A stretch of DNA of 42,164 bases, taken from NCBI RefSeq assembly GCF_001280065.1, contig NZ_LGEA01000117.1:1-42164 (forward strand), written 5' to 3'. Positions 6,205 to 15,763 of the stretch are shown piece by piece. The notes beneath the pieces are model-generated. The model had not been told where the DNA came from. It ran no database searches and saw nothing but the letters and a program-made list of their open reading frames with translations. The first letter of the stretch is position 1, and each line of letters starts with the position of its first letter. The DNA comes from Streptomyces sp. NRRL B-1140. Lineage in GTDB: Bacteria; Actinomycetota; Actinomycetes; Streptomycetales; Streptomycetaceae. The position numbers and the translations under genes are program-made.

Positions 6205-8346
6205 ATGGCGCCACAGCGGAACGCCGGAGCGGGCGCGGAAGCGGAACTTCCCGAATACGCCGGGCACTACCGCCTGGAGTCCTGCCTGGGCTCCGGGGGG
6301 ATGGGGGTCGTGCACCTGGCGCGCAGCACCTCCGGGATGACGCTCGCGGTCAAGGTCGTGCACGCGGAGTTCGCCAAGGACCCCGAGTTCCGGGGGCGTT
6401 TCCGGCAGGAGGTGGGGGCCGCCCGGCGGGTCAGCGGGGCCTTCACCGCGCCGGTCGTGGACGCCGACCCCGAGGCGGGGCGGCCCTGGATGGCCACCTT
6501 GTACATCCCGGGTCCCACGCTCGCCCAGGAGGTGAAGCGGAACGGGCCCTTGGCCCCTGCCCGGTTGCGGCGGCTGATGGCCGGGCTCGCGGAGGCGCTG
6601 CGGGACATCCACCGGGTCGGGGTCGTGCACCGGGATCTGAAGCCGGGCAACGTGCTGCTCGCCGAGGACGGGCCGAAGGTCATCGACTTCGGCATCTCCC
6701 GGCCGAAGGACAGCGAGTTGCGCACCGAGACCGGGAAGCTCATCGGGACACCGCCGTTCATGGCGCCCGAGCAGTTCAGTCGGCCGAGGGAGGTCGGGCC
6801 CGCGGCCGACGTGTTCGCGCTGGGCTCGGTGATGGTCCACGCGGCGACCGGGCGGGGGCCGTTCGACTCGGACAGTCCGTACGTGGTCGCCTACCAGGTC
6901 GTGCACGACGAGCCGGAGCTGACCGGCGTGCCCGAGGAGCTGGCTCCGCTCGTGCTGCGGTGCCTGGCCAAGGAGCCCGGGGACCGGCCCTCCCCCGACG
7001 AGTTGATGCGGGAGCTGCGGTCGGTGTCGGCGTCGTACGACACGCAGGTCTTCGTACCCCCGGAGCGGGCCGGGGAGGAGCCGGCGGAGCCCGCCCCCGA
7101 GGCGCCCGCCCCCGAGGCTCCGGCTGCCGAAGCGCCTGCTGCCGAGGCGCCGGTGCGTGAGGGGTCCGGCCGGCTGCGGAAACGGGGGGCCGTGGTGGCC
7201 GGGGCCCTGGGACTGGCGGTCGCCGGGGCGCTGGCGGTGGTGGGTCTGCCCGGGGGTGCGGATCCGGCGCGGGAGGTCGCCTCGCCGCGGACCACGGCCG
7301 CCGCGTTCTCCGGGTGGGAGGCGGAGCCGCTCGACGGCCGGAGCACGCCGCAGTGCTCGTACGCGGCGGACGCCGTGGTGTGCGCGCAGGAAGGGCTGGT
7401 GTTCGCGCGGGACTCCGTGGACGGGCGGCTGCTGTGGCGGCGGGCGCTGAAGGGCACCGCAGCGAGCGGGCCGCCGGCCGGGGCCCCGGTCGTGGCGGAC
7501 GGCAGGGTGCTGGGCGGACTCGGTCAGGGACGGGAGCTCACGGTCGTCGACCTGGCCTCGGGCGGGGTGTCCCGGCGGGAGCTGCCGGCGTACGGCGGGC
7601 TGCGGGCCGTGGGGGGCATGGTGCTGCTCACCGGATCCGACGGCACGGTCAGCGGGGTGGAGGCCGCCTCGGGACGGGTGCGCTGGAGCCACCGGGTGCC
7701 GGGGCAGGACGTGCCGTACTTCGTCTCGTTCCCCGGCGACCGGCTGGCGTACGCGGTGAGCGTGTCCGGTGACGGGAGCCGGACGCGGGTCACGGCGGTG
7801 GATCCGCGGACGGGTGCGGCGCGGTGGCAGGCAATGCTGGACGGTGACCTGGAGGCCGTCGGCACGGCGGACGGGGCGCTCGTGGCGCTGGCCGTCGACC
7901 CGGCACGCGGTGAGGCGCGGGCCGTCGTGCGCTACGACCCCCGCAGCCGCACGACCGTGCGGGTGCCGTTGCGTGTGCCCCTGGCGCAGGCACAGGGCAG
8001 CGTGCGCGGGGAGGTCGTCCATCTCATGGCGAGCGGCGGGGCGTTGACGGCCGTGGACCTCAGGGCGCGTGAGCAGGTGTGGACCCTGGAGACGGGGGTC
8101 GTGCGGGCGTCCAGGCCGGCGGCGGACGGCCGGCATGTGTACGTGAGCGCGCCCGACGGGCGGATGCTCGCCGTCGACGCCCGGCGGGGCAGGCTCGTCG
8201 GGCAGACGCCGGTCCGGCTGAGCGAGCGGTCCGACCGGGTGCCGGCCTCCCTCCCCGAGCCGGTGGTGGTGGGCGACCGGGTCTACGGCAGCGCGCCGGA
8301 CGGAACCGTGTTCGCCGTCAACGGGCGGGATCCGGCGGCCTGGTGA
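6205..8346 (+). CDS. Membrane Ser/Thr protein kinase with PQQ-like beta-propeller sensor half
   Basis: The 713-aa protein has a Hanks-type kinase domain at residues 20-280: Gly loop GSGGMG 29-34, Lys50, HRDLKPGN 142-149, DFG 161-163 and MAPEQ near 186. An Ala/Pro/Glu-rich linker (291-318) leads to one transmembrane helix (about 329-348). The extracytoplasmic half of about 360 residues has repeats of the PQQ/BamB-like kind (for example DGRHVYVSAPDGRMLAVDARRG), predicting a beta-propeller. It should phosphorylate cytoplasmic targets in response to an outside ligand or assembly state. TAGGCT at 6157-6162 is a possible -10. It stands alone; ligand and substrates are unknown. Confidence 0.9.
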   Translation: MAPQRNAGAGAEAELPEYAGHYRLESCLGSGGMGVVHLARSTSGMTLAVKVVHAEFAKDPEFRGRFRQEVGAARRVSGAFTAPVVDADPEAGRPWMATLYIPGPTLAQEVKRNGPLAPARLRRLMAGLAEALRDIHRVGVVHRDLKPGNVLLAEDGPKVIDFGISRPKDSELRTETGKLIGTPPFMAPEQFSRPREVGPAADVFALGSVMVHAATGRGPFDSDSPYVVAYQVVHDEPELTGVPEELAPLVLRCLAKEPGDRPSPDELMRELRSVSASYDTQVFVPPERAGEEPAEPAPEAPAPEAPAAEAPAAEAPVREGSGRLRKRGAVVAGALGLAVAGALAVVGLPGGADPAREVASPRTTAAAFSGWEAEPLDGRSTPQCSYAADAVVCAQEGLVFARDSVDGRLLWRRALKGTAASGPPAGAPVVADGRVLGGLGQGRELTVVDLASGGVSRRELPAYGGLRAVGGMVLLTGSDGTVSGVEAASGRVRWSHRVPGQDVPYFVSFPGDRLAYAVSVSGDGSRTRVTAVDPRTGAARWQAMLDGDLEAVGTADGALVALAVDPARGEARAVVRYDPRSRTTVRVPLRVPLAQAQGSVRGEVVHLMASGGALTAVDLRAREQVWTLETGVVRASRPAADGRHVYVSAPDGRMLAVDARRGRLVGQTPVRLSERSDRVPASLPEPVVVGDRVYGSAPDGTVFAVNGRDPAAW

Positions 8347-8356
8347 GCGCGCACGG

Positions 8357-8393
8357 CGAGGGCCGCCCCCCCGGTCGGGGGAGGCGGCCCTCG
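8357..8393. terminator. Bidirectional terminator between the kinase gene and ilvD
   Basis: An 11-bp perfect inverted repeat, CGAGGGCCGCC (8357-8367) and its complement (8383-8393), is extended inward by C/G runs. It lies between convergent stop codons. Confidence 0.75.
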
Positions 8394-8408
8394 GCGTGTG
8401 GTGCGGGC

Positions 8409-10262
8409 TCAGCCCAGCTTCGACACATCCCGCACGGCGCCCTTGTCGGCGCTGGTCGCCATCGCCGCGTAGGCGCGCAGGGCGGCGGAGACCTTGCGCT
8501 CGCGGTTCTTGGGGGCGTACACGCCGTTCAGCGCCTGCTCACGGCGGGCCAGTTCGGCGTCGTCCACCAGCAGCTCGATGGCGCGGTTCGGGATGTCGAT
8601 GCGGATGCGGTCGCCGTCCTCGACCAGGGCGATGGTGCCGCCCGCGGCCGCCTCGGGCGAGGCGTGGCCGATGGAGAGGCCGGAGGTGCCGCCGGAGAAG
8701 CGGCCGTCCGTGACCAGCGCGCAGGTCTTCCCGAGGCCGCGGCCCTTGAGGTACGAGGTCGGGTAGAGCATCTCCTGCATGCCGGGACCGCCCTTGGGGC
8801 CCTCGTAGCGGATGACGACCACGTCGCCGTCCTTGACCTGCTGGGTGAGGATCTTCTGGACGGCCTCCTCCTGCGACTCGCAGACGACCGCCGGGCCCTC
8901 GAAGGTCCAGATGGACTCGTCGACGCCGGCCGTCTTCACGACACAGCCGTCGACCGCCAGGTTCCCCTTGAGGACCGCGAGGCCGCCGTCCTTGGAGTAG
9001 GCGTGCTCGGCGGAGCGGATGCAGCCGCCCTCGGCGTCCTCGTCCAGGGCCTCCCAGCGCTCGGACTGGGAGAAGGCCTCGGCGGAGCGGACGCAGCCGG
9101 GGGCCGCGTGCCACAGCTCGACCGCCTTGGCGGAGGGGGAGCCGCCGCGCACGTCCCAGGTCTTCAGCCAGTCGGCGAGGGAGGGGCCGTGGACGGAGTG
9201 GACGTCCTCGTTGAGCAGGCCCGCGCGGTGCAGCTCGCCGAGCAGGGCGGGGATGCCGCCGGCGCGGTGCACGTCCTCCATGTAGTACGTGCGGTCCTTG
9301 GCCACGTTCGGGGCGACCTTGGCCAGGCACGGCACGCGGCGCGAGACCTCGTTGATCTCGTCGAGGCCGAAGGGGACACCGGCCTCCTGGGCGGCGGCCA
9401 GCAGGTGCAGGATCGTGTTGGTGGAGCCGCCCATGGCGATGTCGAGGGCCATGGCGTTCTCGAAGGCCGCGAAGGACGCCACGCTGCGGGGCAGGACCGT
9501 CTCGTCGTCCTGCTCGTAGTAGCGGCGGGTGATGTCCATGACCGTGTTGGCCGCGTCGACGTACAACTGCTTGCGGGCCGTGTGGGTGGCGAGGACCGAG
9601 CCGTTGCCCGGCAGGGACAGGCCGATGGCCTCGGTCAGGCAGTTCATCGAGTTGGCGGTGAACATGCCGGAACAGGAGCCGCAGGTCGGGCAGGCGTTCT
9701 CCTCGATGCGGAGGATGTCCTCGTCCGAGATCTTGTCGTTCACGGCGTCGGAGATCGCGTCGACCAGGTCGAGGGTGCGGACCGTGCCGTCGACCAGGGT
9801 GGCCCGGCCGGACTCCATGGGGCCGCCGGAGACGAAGACCGTCGGGACGTTCAGCCGCAGGGCGGCGTTGAGCATGCCCGGGGTGATCTTGTCGCAGTTG
9901 GAGATGCAGATCAGGGCGTCGGCGCAGTGCGCCTCGACCATGTACTCCACGCTGTCCGCGATCAGGTCGCGGGAGGGCAGGGAGTAGAGCATGCCGCCGT
10001 GGCCCATGGCGATGCCGTCGTCGACGGCGATGGTGTTGAACTCGCGGGGGATGCCGCCGGCGGCGACGACCGCCTCGCTGACGATCCGGCCGACCGGCGC
10101 GAGGTGCGTGTGCCCCGGCACGAACTCGGTGAAGCTGTTGGCGACCGCGATGATCGGCTTGCGGCCGATGTCGCCGCCCGGTACACCGGAGGCGCGCATA
10201 AGGGCGCGGGCGCCCGCCATGTTGCGGCCGTGGGTGACTGTGCGGGACCTCAGCTCGGGCAT
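8409..10262 (-). CDS. ilvD: Dihydroxy-acid dehydratase
   Basis: The 617-aa iron-sulfur enzyme converts 2,3-dihydroxy acids to 2-keto acids in valine, isoleucine and leucine synthesis. Conserved cluster Cys residues are visible in [11 protein letters not shown] and in [18 protein letters not shown]. The N-terminus [24 protein letters not shown] and the C-terminal sugar-phosphate-type motifs ([21 protein letters not shown]) match the family throughout. The ATG at 10262 follows AAGGAG. Other ilv genes are not nearby. Confidence 0.96.
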   Translation of the reverse strand: MPELRSRTVTHGRNMAGARALMRASGVPGGDIGRKPIIAVANSFTEFVPGHTHLAPVGRIVSEAVVAAGGIPREFNTIAVDDGIAMGHGGMLYSLPSRDLIADSVEYMVEAHCADALICISNCDKITPGMLNAALRLNVPTVFVSGGPMESGRATLVDGTVRTLDLVDAISDAVNDKISDEDILRIEENACPTCGSCSGMFTANSMNCLTEAIGLSLPGNGSVLATHTARKQLYVDAANTVMDITRRYYEQDDETVLPRSVASFAAFENAMALDIAMGGSTNTILHLLAAAQEAGVPFGLDEINEVSRRVPCLAKVAPNVAKDRTYYMEDVHRAGGIPALLGELHRAGLLNEDVHSVHGPSLADWLKTWDVRGGSPSAKAVELWHAAPGCVRSAEAFSQSERWEALDEDAEGGCIRSAEHAYSKDGGLAVLKGNLAVDGCVVKTAGVDESIWTFEGPAVVCESQEEAVQKILTQQVKDGDVVVIRYEGPKGGPGMQEMLYPTSYLKGRGLGKTCALVTDGRFSGGTSGLSIGHASPEAAAGGTIALVEDGDRIRIDIPNRAIELLVDDAELARREQALNGVYAPKNRERKVSAALRAYAAMATSADKGAVRDVSKLG

Positions 10263-10411
10263 CGTCGCTCGCTCCTTCAGAGACGGCGTCAGAGAGTTCG
10301 GAGATTTCTGACTGCTACCGAGCGTACGCCCGTCATCCAGTGGGCGGGACGAGGTGTCCGGAATGCGGGACGCCTGTCTCGGACGACGGCACCCGTGGCG
10401 GCACGCAGGCG

Positions 10412-11044
10412 TTACGGATCGGTCAGATGTCCTTGTACGACGGGGGCCAGCCGTGCGATGACCTGCTCCGGGTCCGCCGAGGCCAGCGGCTCGATCCTCA
10501 GCACGTACCGCAGGATCGCGGTGCCCACGAGCTGGGCGGCGGCGAGCTCGGCCCGCAGCTCGGCGTCCGGCAGGTCCAGCCGCACGGCGATGCGGCGCAG
10601 CACCTGGGTGGCGATGATCCGCCGGAAGACGGCGGCCGCGGTGTCGTTGGTGAGGGCGGAGCGGACGATGGCGAGCAGCGGCGCGCGGGTCGCCGGGTTC
10701 TCCCAGACGCCGAAGAAGAAGCGGGCCAGACGCTCCCCCACCCCGTCGAGCGGGCCCTCCTCGACGGCCTTCGGCGCTTGCAGGGCCGGTCCGAAGGACT
10801 GGGTGATCGCCGCCTCGAAGACCTGCTCCTTGGTCCCGAAGTAGTGGTGCACGAGCGCCGAGTCGACCCCGGCGGACTTGGCGATGCCGCGCACGGACGT
10901 CTTCTCGTAGCCGCGCTCGGAGAACTCGTCGCGGGCGGCGGTCAGGATGCGGTCGCGGGTGTCCGCCGACTCCGTGCGCGGGGGGCGGCCGCGGCGGCGG
11001 GCGGTGGTGCCGGGCGCGCTGTCGGCCGGGGGCCGGCCGGTCAT
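10412..11044 (-). CDS. TetR family transcriptional regulator
   Basis: A 210-aa regulator. After a basic N-terminus (ARRRGRPP) come the TetR helix-turn-helix, [47 protein letters not shown] in two parts around residues 28-75, and an all-helical ligand/dimer domain. Its ATG overlaps the stop of the isomerase-like gene (ATGA at 11041-11044), so the two are co-translated. The longer frame upstream is a shadow of that gene. The ligand is unknown. Confidence 0.9.
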   Translation of the reverse strand: MTGRPPADSAPGTTARRRGRPPRTESADTRDRILTAARDEFSERGYEKTSVRGIAKSAGVDSALVHHYFGTKEQVFEAAITQSFGPALQAPKAVEEGPLDGVGERLARFFFGVWENPATRAPLLAIVRSALTNDTAAAVFRRIIATQVLRRIAVRLDLPDAELRAELAAAQLVGTAILRYVLRIEPLASADPEQVIARLAPVVQGHLTDP

Positions 11045-11865
11045 CGCCGTGGCACCTTCACCGCCGAGGCCAGGTGCAGGCGGGTGAAGGCCAGGGCCTC
11101 CGCCAGATCGGCCTCGCGCTCGGCGCTCGACATCGCGCGGCGGGTGTTGACCTCGATGACGACGTGCCCGTCGAAGCCGGTCAGGGCGAGGCGCTCCAGC
11201 ACCTCGGCGCAGGGCTGGGTGCCGCGGCCGGGCACCAGGTGCTCGTCCTTGGCCGAGCCCCGTCCGTCGGCGAGGTGGACGTGGCCGAGGCGGTCCCCCA
11301 TGCGGTCGACCATGTCGAGGGCGTCGGAGCGGGCCGTCGCGGTGTGGCTGAGGTCGATCGTGAAGTGCCGGTAGTCGTCCTTGGTGACGTCCCAGTCGGG
11401 GGCGTACGCGAGCATCTCGCGGTCGCGGTAGCGCCAGGGGTACATGTTCTCGACGGCGAACCGTACGTCCGTCTCGTTCGCCATGCGCCAGATGCCGGCG
11501 ACGAAGTCCCGGGCGTACTGGCGCTGCCAGCGGAACGGGGGGTGGACCACGACCGTGCTCGCGTCGAGCTTCTCGGCCGCCGCGCGGGCCCGCTGCAGCT
11601 TGGTCCACGGGTCGGTGGACCAGACGCGCTGCGTGATGAGCAGGCAGGGGGCGTGCACGGCCAGGATGGGGATCTGGTGGTAGTCGCTGAGCCGGCGCAG
11701 GGCCTCGATGTCCTGGCTGACCGGGTCGGTCCAGACCATGACCTCGACCCCGTCGTAGCCGAGGCGCGCGGCGATCTCGAAGGCCGTGGCCGTCGACTCC
11801 GGGTAGACCGAGGCCGTCGACAGGGCGACCTTCGCGTCCGGGATCTTCACGGCTGGGTCTGCCAT
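11041..11865 (-). CDS. Sugar phosphate isomerase/epimerase-like TIM-barrel protein
   Basis: A 274-aa protein of the AP-endonuclease-2/xylose-isomerase-like TIM-barrel family. Visible features are [61 protein letters not shown] and GHVVIEVNT, which supply the His, Glu and Asp metal ligands of this fold. Substrate is unknown. The start at 11865 gives a family-like N-terminus. It is the first gene of a two-gene unit with the TetR regulator. Confidence 0.85.
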   Translation of the reverse strand: MADPAVKIPDAKVALSTASVYPESTATAFEIAARLGYDGVEVMVWTDPVSQDIEALRRLSDYHQIPILAVHAPCLLITQRVWSTDPWTKLQRARAAAEKLDASTVVVHPPFRWQRQYARDFVAGIWRMANETDVRFAVENMYPWRYRDREMLAYAPDWDVTKDDYRHFTIDLSHTATARSDALDMVDRMGDRLGHVHLADGRGSAKDEHLVPGRGTQPCAEVLERLALTGFDGHVVIEVNTRRAMSSAEREADLAEALAFTRLHLASAVKVPRR

Positions 11866-11959
11866 GCAGGACAGATTACGGGGTGTGGTCGGGGTGGGGT
11901 GGGGGTCCTCCCGGCCGTTGTGGTGTTTGCCATAGCGTTCGGCCCCCCTGACACCTGTC

Positions 11960-12892
11960 CTACTCGGACTCCATGTGATCCAGGCGACGCAGGATCACGC
12001 CTTCGCGCAGCGCCCAGGGGCATATCTCCACGCGCTCCACGCCGAAGAGGTCCAGCGCGGCCTCGGCGACCAGGGCGCCCGCCAGGAGCTGGCCGGCCCT
12101 GCCCTCCGAGACGCCGGGCAGCTCCGCGCGCTCCCGTTCGGTCATGGCGGCCAGTCGCGGGACCCAGCCCTCCAGGGACTCCCGCTTGAGCTCGCGCTGG
12201 ACGTACAGGCCCTCCGCGGAGCGGGCCGCCCCGGCGATGCGGGCCAGCTGCTTGAAGGTCTTGGAGGTGGCGACGACGTGGTCGGGGGTGCCGAAGCGGC
12301 TGAACTCGCCGACCGTGCGGGCGATCTCGGTGCGGACGTGGCGGCGCAGGGCGCGGACGTCCTCCGGGTCGGGCGGGTCGCCGGGCAGCCAGCCGGCGGT
12401 GAGGCGGCCGGCGCCCAGCGGCAGCGAGGCGGCCGCGTCGGGCTCCTCGTCGATGCCGTAGGCGACCTCCAGGGAGCCGCCGCCGATGTCCAGGACCAGC
12501 AGCTTCCCGGCCGACCAGCCGAACCAGCGGCGGGCGGCGAGGAACGTCAGCCGGGCCTCCTCGGAGCCGGTGAGGACCTGGAGCTCGACGCCGGTCTCGG
12601 TGCGCACGCGCTCGAGGACGTCGTCGGCGTTGCGCGCCTCCCGTACGGCGGAGGTCGCGAACGGGAGGACCTCCTCGACACCCTTGTCCTCGGCGGCCTG
12701 GAGCGCCTCCTTGATCACCGAGACCAGCCGGTCGACGCCGTGCGGGCCGATCGCGCCGTCGTCGTCGAGGAGCTGGGCGAGGCGCAGTTCCGCCTTGTGC
12801 GAGTGCGCGGGCAACGGGCACGCGCCGGGGTGCGCGTCCACCACGAGCAGATGCACCGTGTTCGATCCCACGTCGAGGACACCGAGTCTCAT
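11960..12892 (-). CDS. Ppx/GppA family phosphatase
   Basis: A 310-aa member of the ASKHA-fold exopolyphosphatase/pppGpp phosphohydrolase family. The N-terminus [19 protein letters not shown] is the first phosphate motif, [16 protein letters not shown] the second, and the conserved Glu region [13 protein letters not shown] lies between. It is short for the family, lacking the C-terminal HD-like domain, as usual for the single-domain actinobacterial type. It probably acts on polyphosphate or (p)ppGpp; the sequence cannot separate these. The start at 12892 is set by homology; upstream in-frame ATGs have no family match. Confidence 0.88.
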   Translation of the reverse strand: MRLGVLDVGSNTVHLLVVDAHPGACPLPAHSHKAELRLAQLLDDDGAIGPHGVDRLVSVIKEALQAAEDKGVEEVLPFATSAVREARNADDVLERVRTETGVELQVLTGSEEARLTFLAARRWFGWSAGKLLVLDIGGGSLEVAYGIDEEPDAAASLPLGAGRLTAGWLPGDPPDPEDVRALRRHVRTEIARTVGEFSRFGTPDHVVATSKTFKQLARIAGAARSAEGLYVQRELKRESLEGWVPRLAAMTERERAELPGVSEGRAGQLLAGALVAEAALDLFGVERVEICPWALREGVILRRLDHMESE

Positions 12893-12975
12893 GTACGGAA
12901 CGCTAGCGCCCTGCGGGCCCTCCGCCGTCCTCGGCGGGGGTACAAGGCCCGTGGCGGGGCCCGTACCCTGGACTC

Positions 12976-13794
12976 GTGCCAAAGACGAAAAAGGCGAAGC
13001 GCGACAAATCACCGGCTGTCGTGGATTCCGACGAGAAGGGCCTCGACTTCGCTCGCGCATGGGTGGAGTTTCCTGATCCGGCGGACGACGAGCAGGTCTT
13101 CCGCTGCGATCTGACATGGCTGACCTCTCGCTGGAACTGCATCTTCGGCAGCGGCTGCCAGGGCATCCAGGCGGGCCGCGCGGACGACGGGTGCTGCACG
13201 TTGGGTGCCCACTTCTCCGACGAGGACGACGAGAAGCGCGTCGCCGAGCATGTGGCCAGGCTCACGCCGGACATCTGGCAGCACCACGCCGAGGGCACCC
13301 GGAACGGCTGGGTCTCCGAGGACGAGGACGGCGAGCGGCAGACACGGCCCTTCCAGGGCTCGTGCATCTTCCAGAACCGGCCCGGTTTCGAGGGCGGCAT
13401 GGGCTGCTCGCTGCACATCCTCGCCCTGAAGGAGGGCCGCGAGCCGCTGGAGACCAAGCCGGACGTGTGCTGGCAGCTGCCGGTGCGCCGGACGTACGAG
13501 TGGATCGACCGGCCCGACGACACGCGTGTGCTGCAGGTGTCGATCGGGGAGTACGACCGGCGCGGCTGGGGCCCGGGCGGCCACGACCTGCACTGGTGGT
13601 GCACGTCGGCCACCTCGGCGCACGGCGCGGGCGATCCCGTGTACGTCTCCTACCGGCCCGAGCTGATCGAGCTGATGGGCAAGGCCGGCTACGACCGGCT
13701 GGTCGAGCTGTGCGAGGAGCGGCTGGCCTCGCAGTTGCCGCTGCTGGCTCCGCATCCCGCGGATCCCGCGCCTCCGGCGGGCCCTGGGGCCTGA
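12976..13794 (+). CDS. Conserved Cys-rich protein of unknown function
   Basis: A 272-aa soluble protein with a Lys-rich start ([11 protein letters not shown]), a cluster of Cys residues ([22 protein letters not shown], then SCIFQN and GMGCSLH further on) and a Trp/His-rich region (HDLHWWCTS). The Cys pattern suggests metal or iron-sulfur binding, but I cannot assign a function. The GTG start at 12976 lies 6 nt after TACCCT (12964-12969) and has no Shine-Dalgarno, so it is probably leaderless. It is divergent from the Ppx/GppA gene, with 83 nt between them. Confidence 0.8.
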   Translation: MPKTKKAKRDKSPAVVDSDEKGLDFARAWVEFPDPADDEQVFRCDLTWLTSRWNCIFGSGCQGIQAGRADDGCCTLGAHFSDEDDEKRVAEHVARLTPDIWQHHAEGTRNGWVSEDEDGERQTRPFQGSCIFQNRPGFEGGMGCSLHILALKEGREPLETKPDVCWQLPVRRTYEWIDRPDDTRVLQVSIGEYDRRGWGPGGHDLHWWCTSATSAHGAGDPVYVSYRPELIELMGKAGYDRLVELCEERLASQLPLLAPHPADPAPPAGPGA

Positions 13795-13839
13795 GGGGCC
13801 GCGTCCCGCGCCTCCGGCCGGTTCCGGGCCCGAGGGGCC
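13764..13839. repeat. Imperfect tandem repeat across a stop codon
   Basis: Two copies of a 36-37 bp unit (13764-13800 and 13804-13839), each starting TCCCGCGCCTCCGG and ending GAGGGGCC, span the stop codon of the Cys-rich gene. The GC-rich tail may serve as a terminator between the convergent genes. Confidence 0.5.
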
Positions 13840-13841
13840 GG

Positions 13842-15566
13842 CTATGACGTGACCGGGTCCGGGTCGCCGCTGTCCGAGGGCGGTGGCGTCGAGCCCTCCG
13901 GATCGGTCGGGTCCGGGTCCGTCGGCGTGGGTGTGGGGTCCGGGTCGGTCGACGGGGGCGGGGTGGTCGGCGTCGGGTCGGGGTCCGGGGCGGAGGTCGT
14001 GGGTGTCGGATCGGGGTGGGTCGGCACCGGCTCGCCCGGGTCGCTGGGGCGGGGGTCCGGGCCGGAGGGCGTGGGCGCGGTGCCGTAGCCCTCGATGCGG
14101 ACGACGGCGCCCCCCGGTGCCACCGCCACCTGCGCCTGCCAGGCGCCGGCGGGCTCCCGCAGATGGTCGACGTACACCTTGATCGTCAGCGACTCGCCGG
14201 GCCGGAGCGTTCCCGAGGACTGGCTGAGGTAGAGCCAGGGGGCTCCCGTGGACGCGGACCAGCGGACCGGGGCCGGACCGCTCGCGGTCAGGGTGATCAG
14301 GGTGGTGTCGCCGCTGTTGTCGGCCGTGATCTCCAGGGCGCTCTCCCGTCCCGCGCCGGCCACGCCGAGGACCTCCACGGAGACGTCGGCCTTGCCGTCC
14401 TTGCCGAAGCGGGGACCGGGGCGCGTGCTCGCGTTGCCCGTGTTCTCGTAGCCGCCGCCCGCGATCTCACCGTCCAGGCCGAACGGGTCGTCCGCCTCGA
14501 GCGCGGAGGCCGAGCGGCCGTCCTGGCCCTCGCCGACCGGGGTGCCCCGGTAGGCGGCCCACAGGGCCAGCACGGGGGCGGCCACGACGGTGGCGACGAC
14601 GGTCGTGGTGATGGCACGCGCGCGAAGGCGGTCCCTACGGGCGGCGTGGTCCTTGGGGTCCATCGGGAATCCCCGCCGGTCGAAGCGGGGAGCGGCGTTC
14701 CGCGCGCGCGGGTGGTGGGCCATGGCGACGTGCACGGCCGCGCGGGGTGCCGGCAGGACGGGCAGTTCGGCGGGCGTGACGCTGGTGCCGGGCCAGCGGC
14801 CGGGGATGGCGCGCTCGGCGGTGCGGCGGCAGCGCGGGCAGTCGTCGACGTGCCGGACGAGTTCGCGGCGCAGGGCCGTACCGAGGACGAGCCGGTCGTC
14901 GCCGACGAGGTGCGCGACGCTCGGACACGCCCCGGTCTCGACCACGGCGAGGGCGGCACGCGTGCGTTCCACCTCGCACGCGGCGGAGGCGAGCAGATCG
15001 CGGGCGGCGGCCAGGTCCATGCCGAGGACGGCGGCGACCTCGTGGGCGGCGAGGTGGTGGCGCACGGCCAGTTCGAGCGCCTCGCGCTGCTCCGGGGTGG
15101 TGCCCGCGGCCTCCGGCCAGGCCAGCAGGGCCAGTTCGCGACGGCGCTGCTCCTGGACCTCCTCGGAGGGGGCCGGGGCGGCGGGACGGTCGGCGCGCCG
15201 ACGGTCGGTGCGGCCCGCCGCATGACTGCTCAGACGTTTCTGCTTGGCCTCGGCCAGCTTGCGCAGGCACGCCCAGCGGGCCAGGGCGTACAGCCAGGCC
15301 CTGCGGTCTCCGGGTGCCCCGGGGGCCTGCCGGCCGCGGCGTTCGGCGAGTGCGAGGACGTCGCCCAGGGCGGTGGTCGCGGCCTCGTGGTCGCACAGCA
15401 CCGACAGGCAGTAGGTGAACAGGCCGTCCAGGTACGGCTCGTAGCGCGCGGGCGGCCGCTGCGCCAGCGTGCGCGCCGCCCCGTGGTCGCGCGCTTCCCG
15501 GTGCGCCCGGTGTGCACCGGCCGTGCGGGTCGAGCGGGTCGAGATGTCCGGAGTACTGCTCATCAT
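13842..15566 (-). CDS. Membrane protein with sigma-like, anti-sigma-like and BACON parts
   Basis: A 574-aa protein. Residues about 40-110 resemble sigma region 2 (EPYLDGLFTYCLSVLCDHEAA, then AWLYALARWACLRKL) and 160-215 a sigma region 4 helix-turn-helix. Around 239-246, HVDDCPRC matches the HxxxCxxC zinc motif of anti-sigma factors. A transmembrane helix follows at about 317-340. The outer part carries a BACON-like beta domain (SASTGAPWLYLSQSSGTL near 433-450) and a tail of about 75 residues rich in Pro, Asp and Thr. The start ATG at 15566 (a second ATG at 15563) is 6 nt after TACGGT (15578-15573), suggesting a leaderless mRNA. Confidence 0.8.
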   Translation of the reverse strand: MMSSTPDISTRSTRTAGAHRAHREARDHGAARTLAQRPPARYEPYLDGLFTYCLSVLCDHEAATTALGDVLALAERRGRQAPGAPGDRRAWLYALARWACLRKLAEAKQKRLSSHAAGRTDRRRADRPAAPAPSEEVQEQRRRELALLAWPEAAGTTPEQREALELAVRHHLAAHEVAAVLGMDLAAARDLLASAACEVERTRAALAVVETGACPSVAHLVGDDRLVLGTALRRELVRHVDDCPRCRRTAERAIPGRWPGTSVTPAELPVLPAPRAAVHVAMAHHPRARNAAPRFDRRGFPMDPKDHAARRDRLRARAITTTVVATVVAAPVLALWAAYRGTPVGEGQDGRSASALEADDPFGLDGEIAGGGYENTGNASTRPGPRFGKDGKADVSVEVLGVAGAGRESALEITADNSGDTTLITLTASGPAPVRWSASTGAPWLYLSQSSGTLRPGESLTIKVYVDHLREPAGAWQAQVAVAPGGAVVRIEGYGTAPTPSGPDPRPSDPGEPVPTHPDPTPTTSAPDPDPTPTTPPPSTDPDPTPTPTDPDPTDPEGSTPPPSDSGDPDPVTS

Positions 15567-15763
15567 TCGGCGACCGTAGGGGGCCGGGAGTGGCCCCTTC
15601 CTCCGGCTTGAGCACATTTAATCCGTACGGGTGAAACGATCCCTCAATCGGGGACATGAACCGGTTGTTCCGCGGCCGGCGCGGGGTGGCGGGGCCCTGG
15701 CGCGCAGGTGGCCGCCGTCGGCCGGTCCTCGCGATGTCAGTGTCTGCGGCTACGGTTCCGTCC

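Noticed and set aside
8079..10844. A 921-codon plus-strand frame across ilvD
   Set aside because: It is antisense to a perfect ilvD and has the Gly/Ala/Val/Arg composition of a GC-rich shadow.
13850..14090. Regular GTCGGG/GTCCGG-type DNA repeats, possible CRISPR or minisatellite
   Set aside because: They encode the Pro/Asp/Thr tail of the BACON protein; no constant repeat and spacer pattern.
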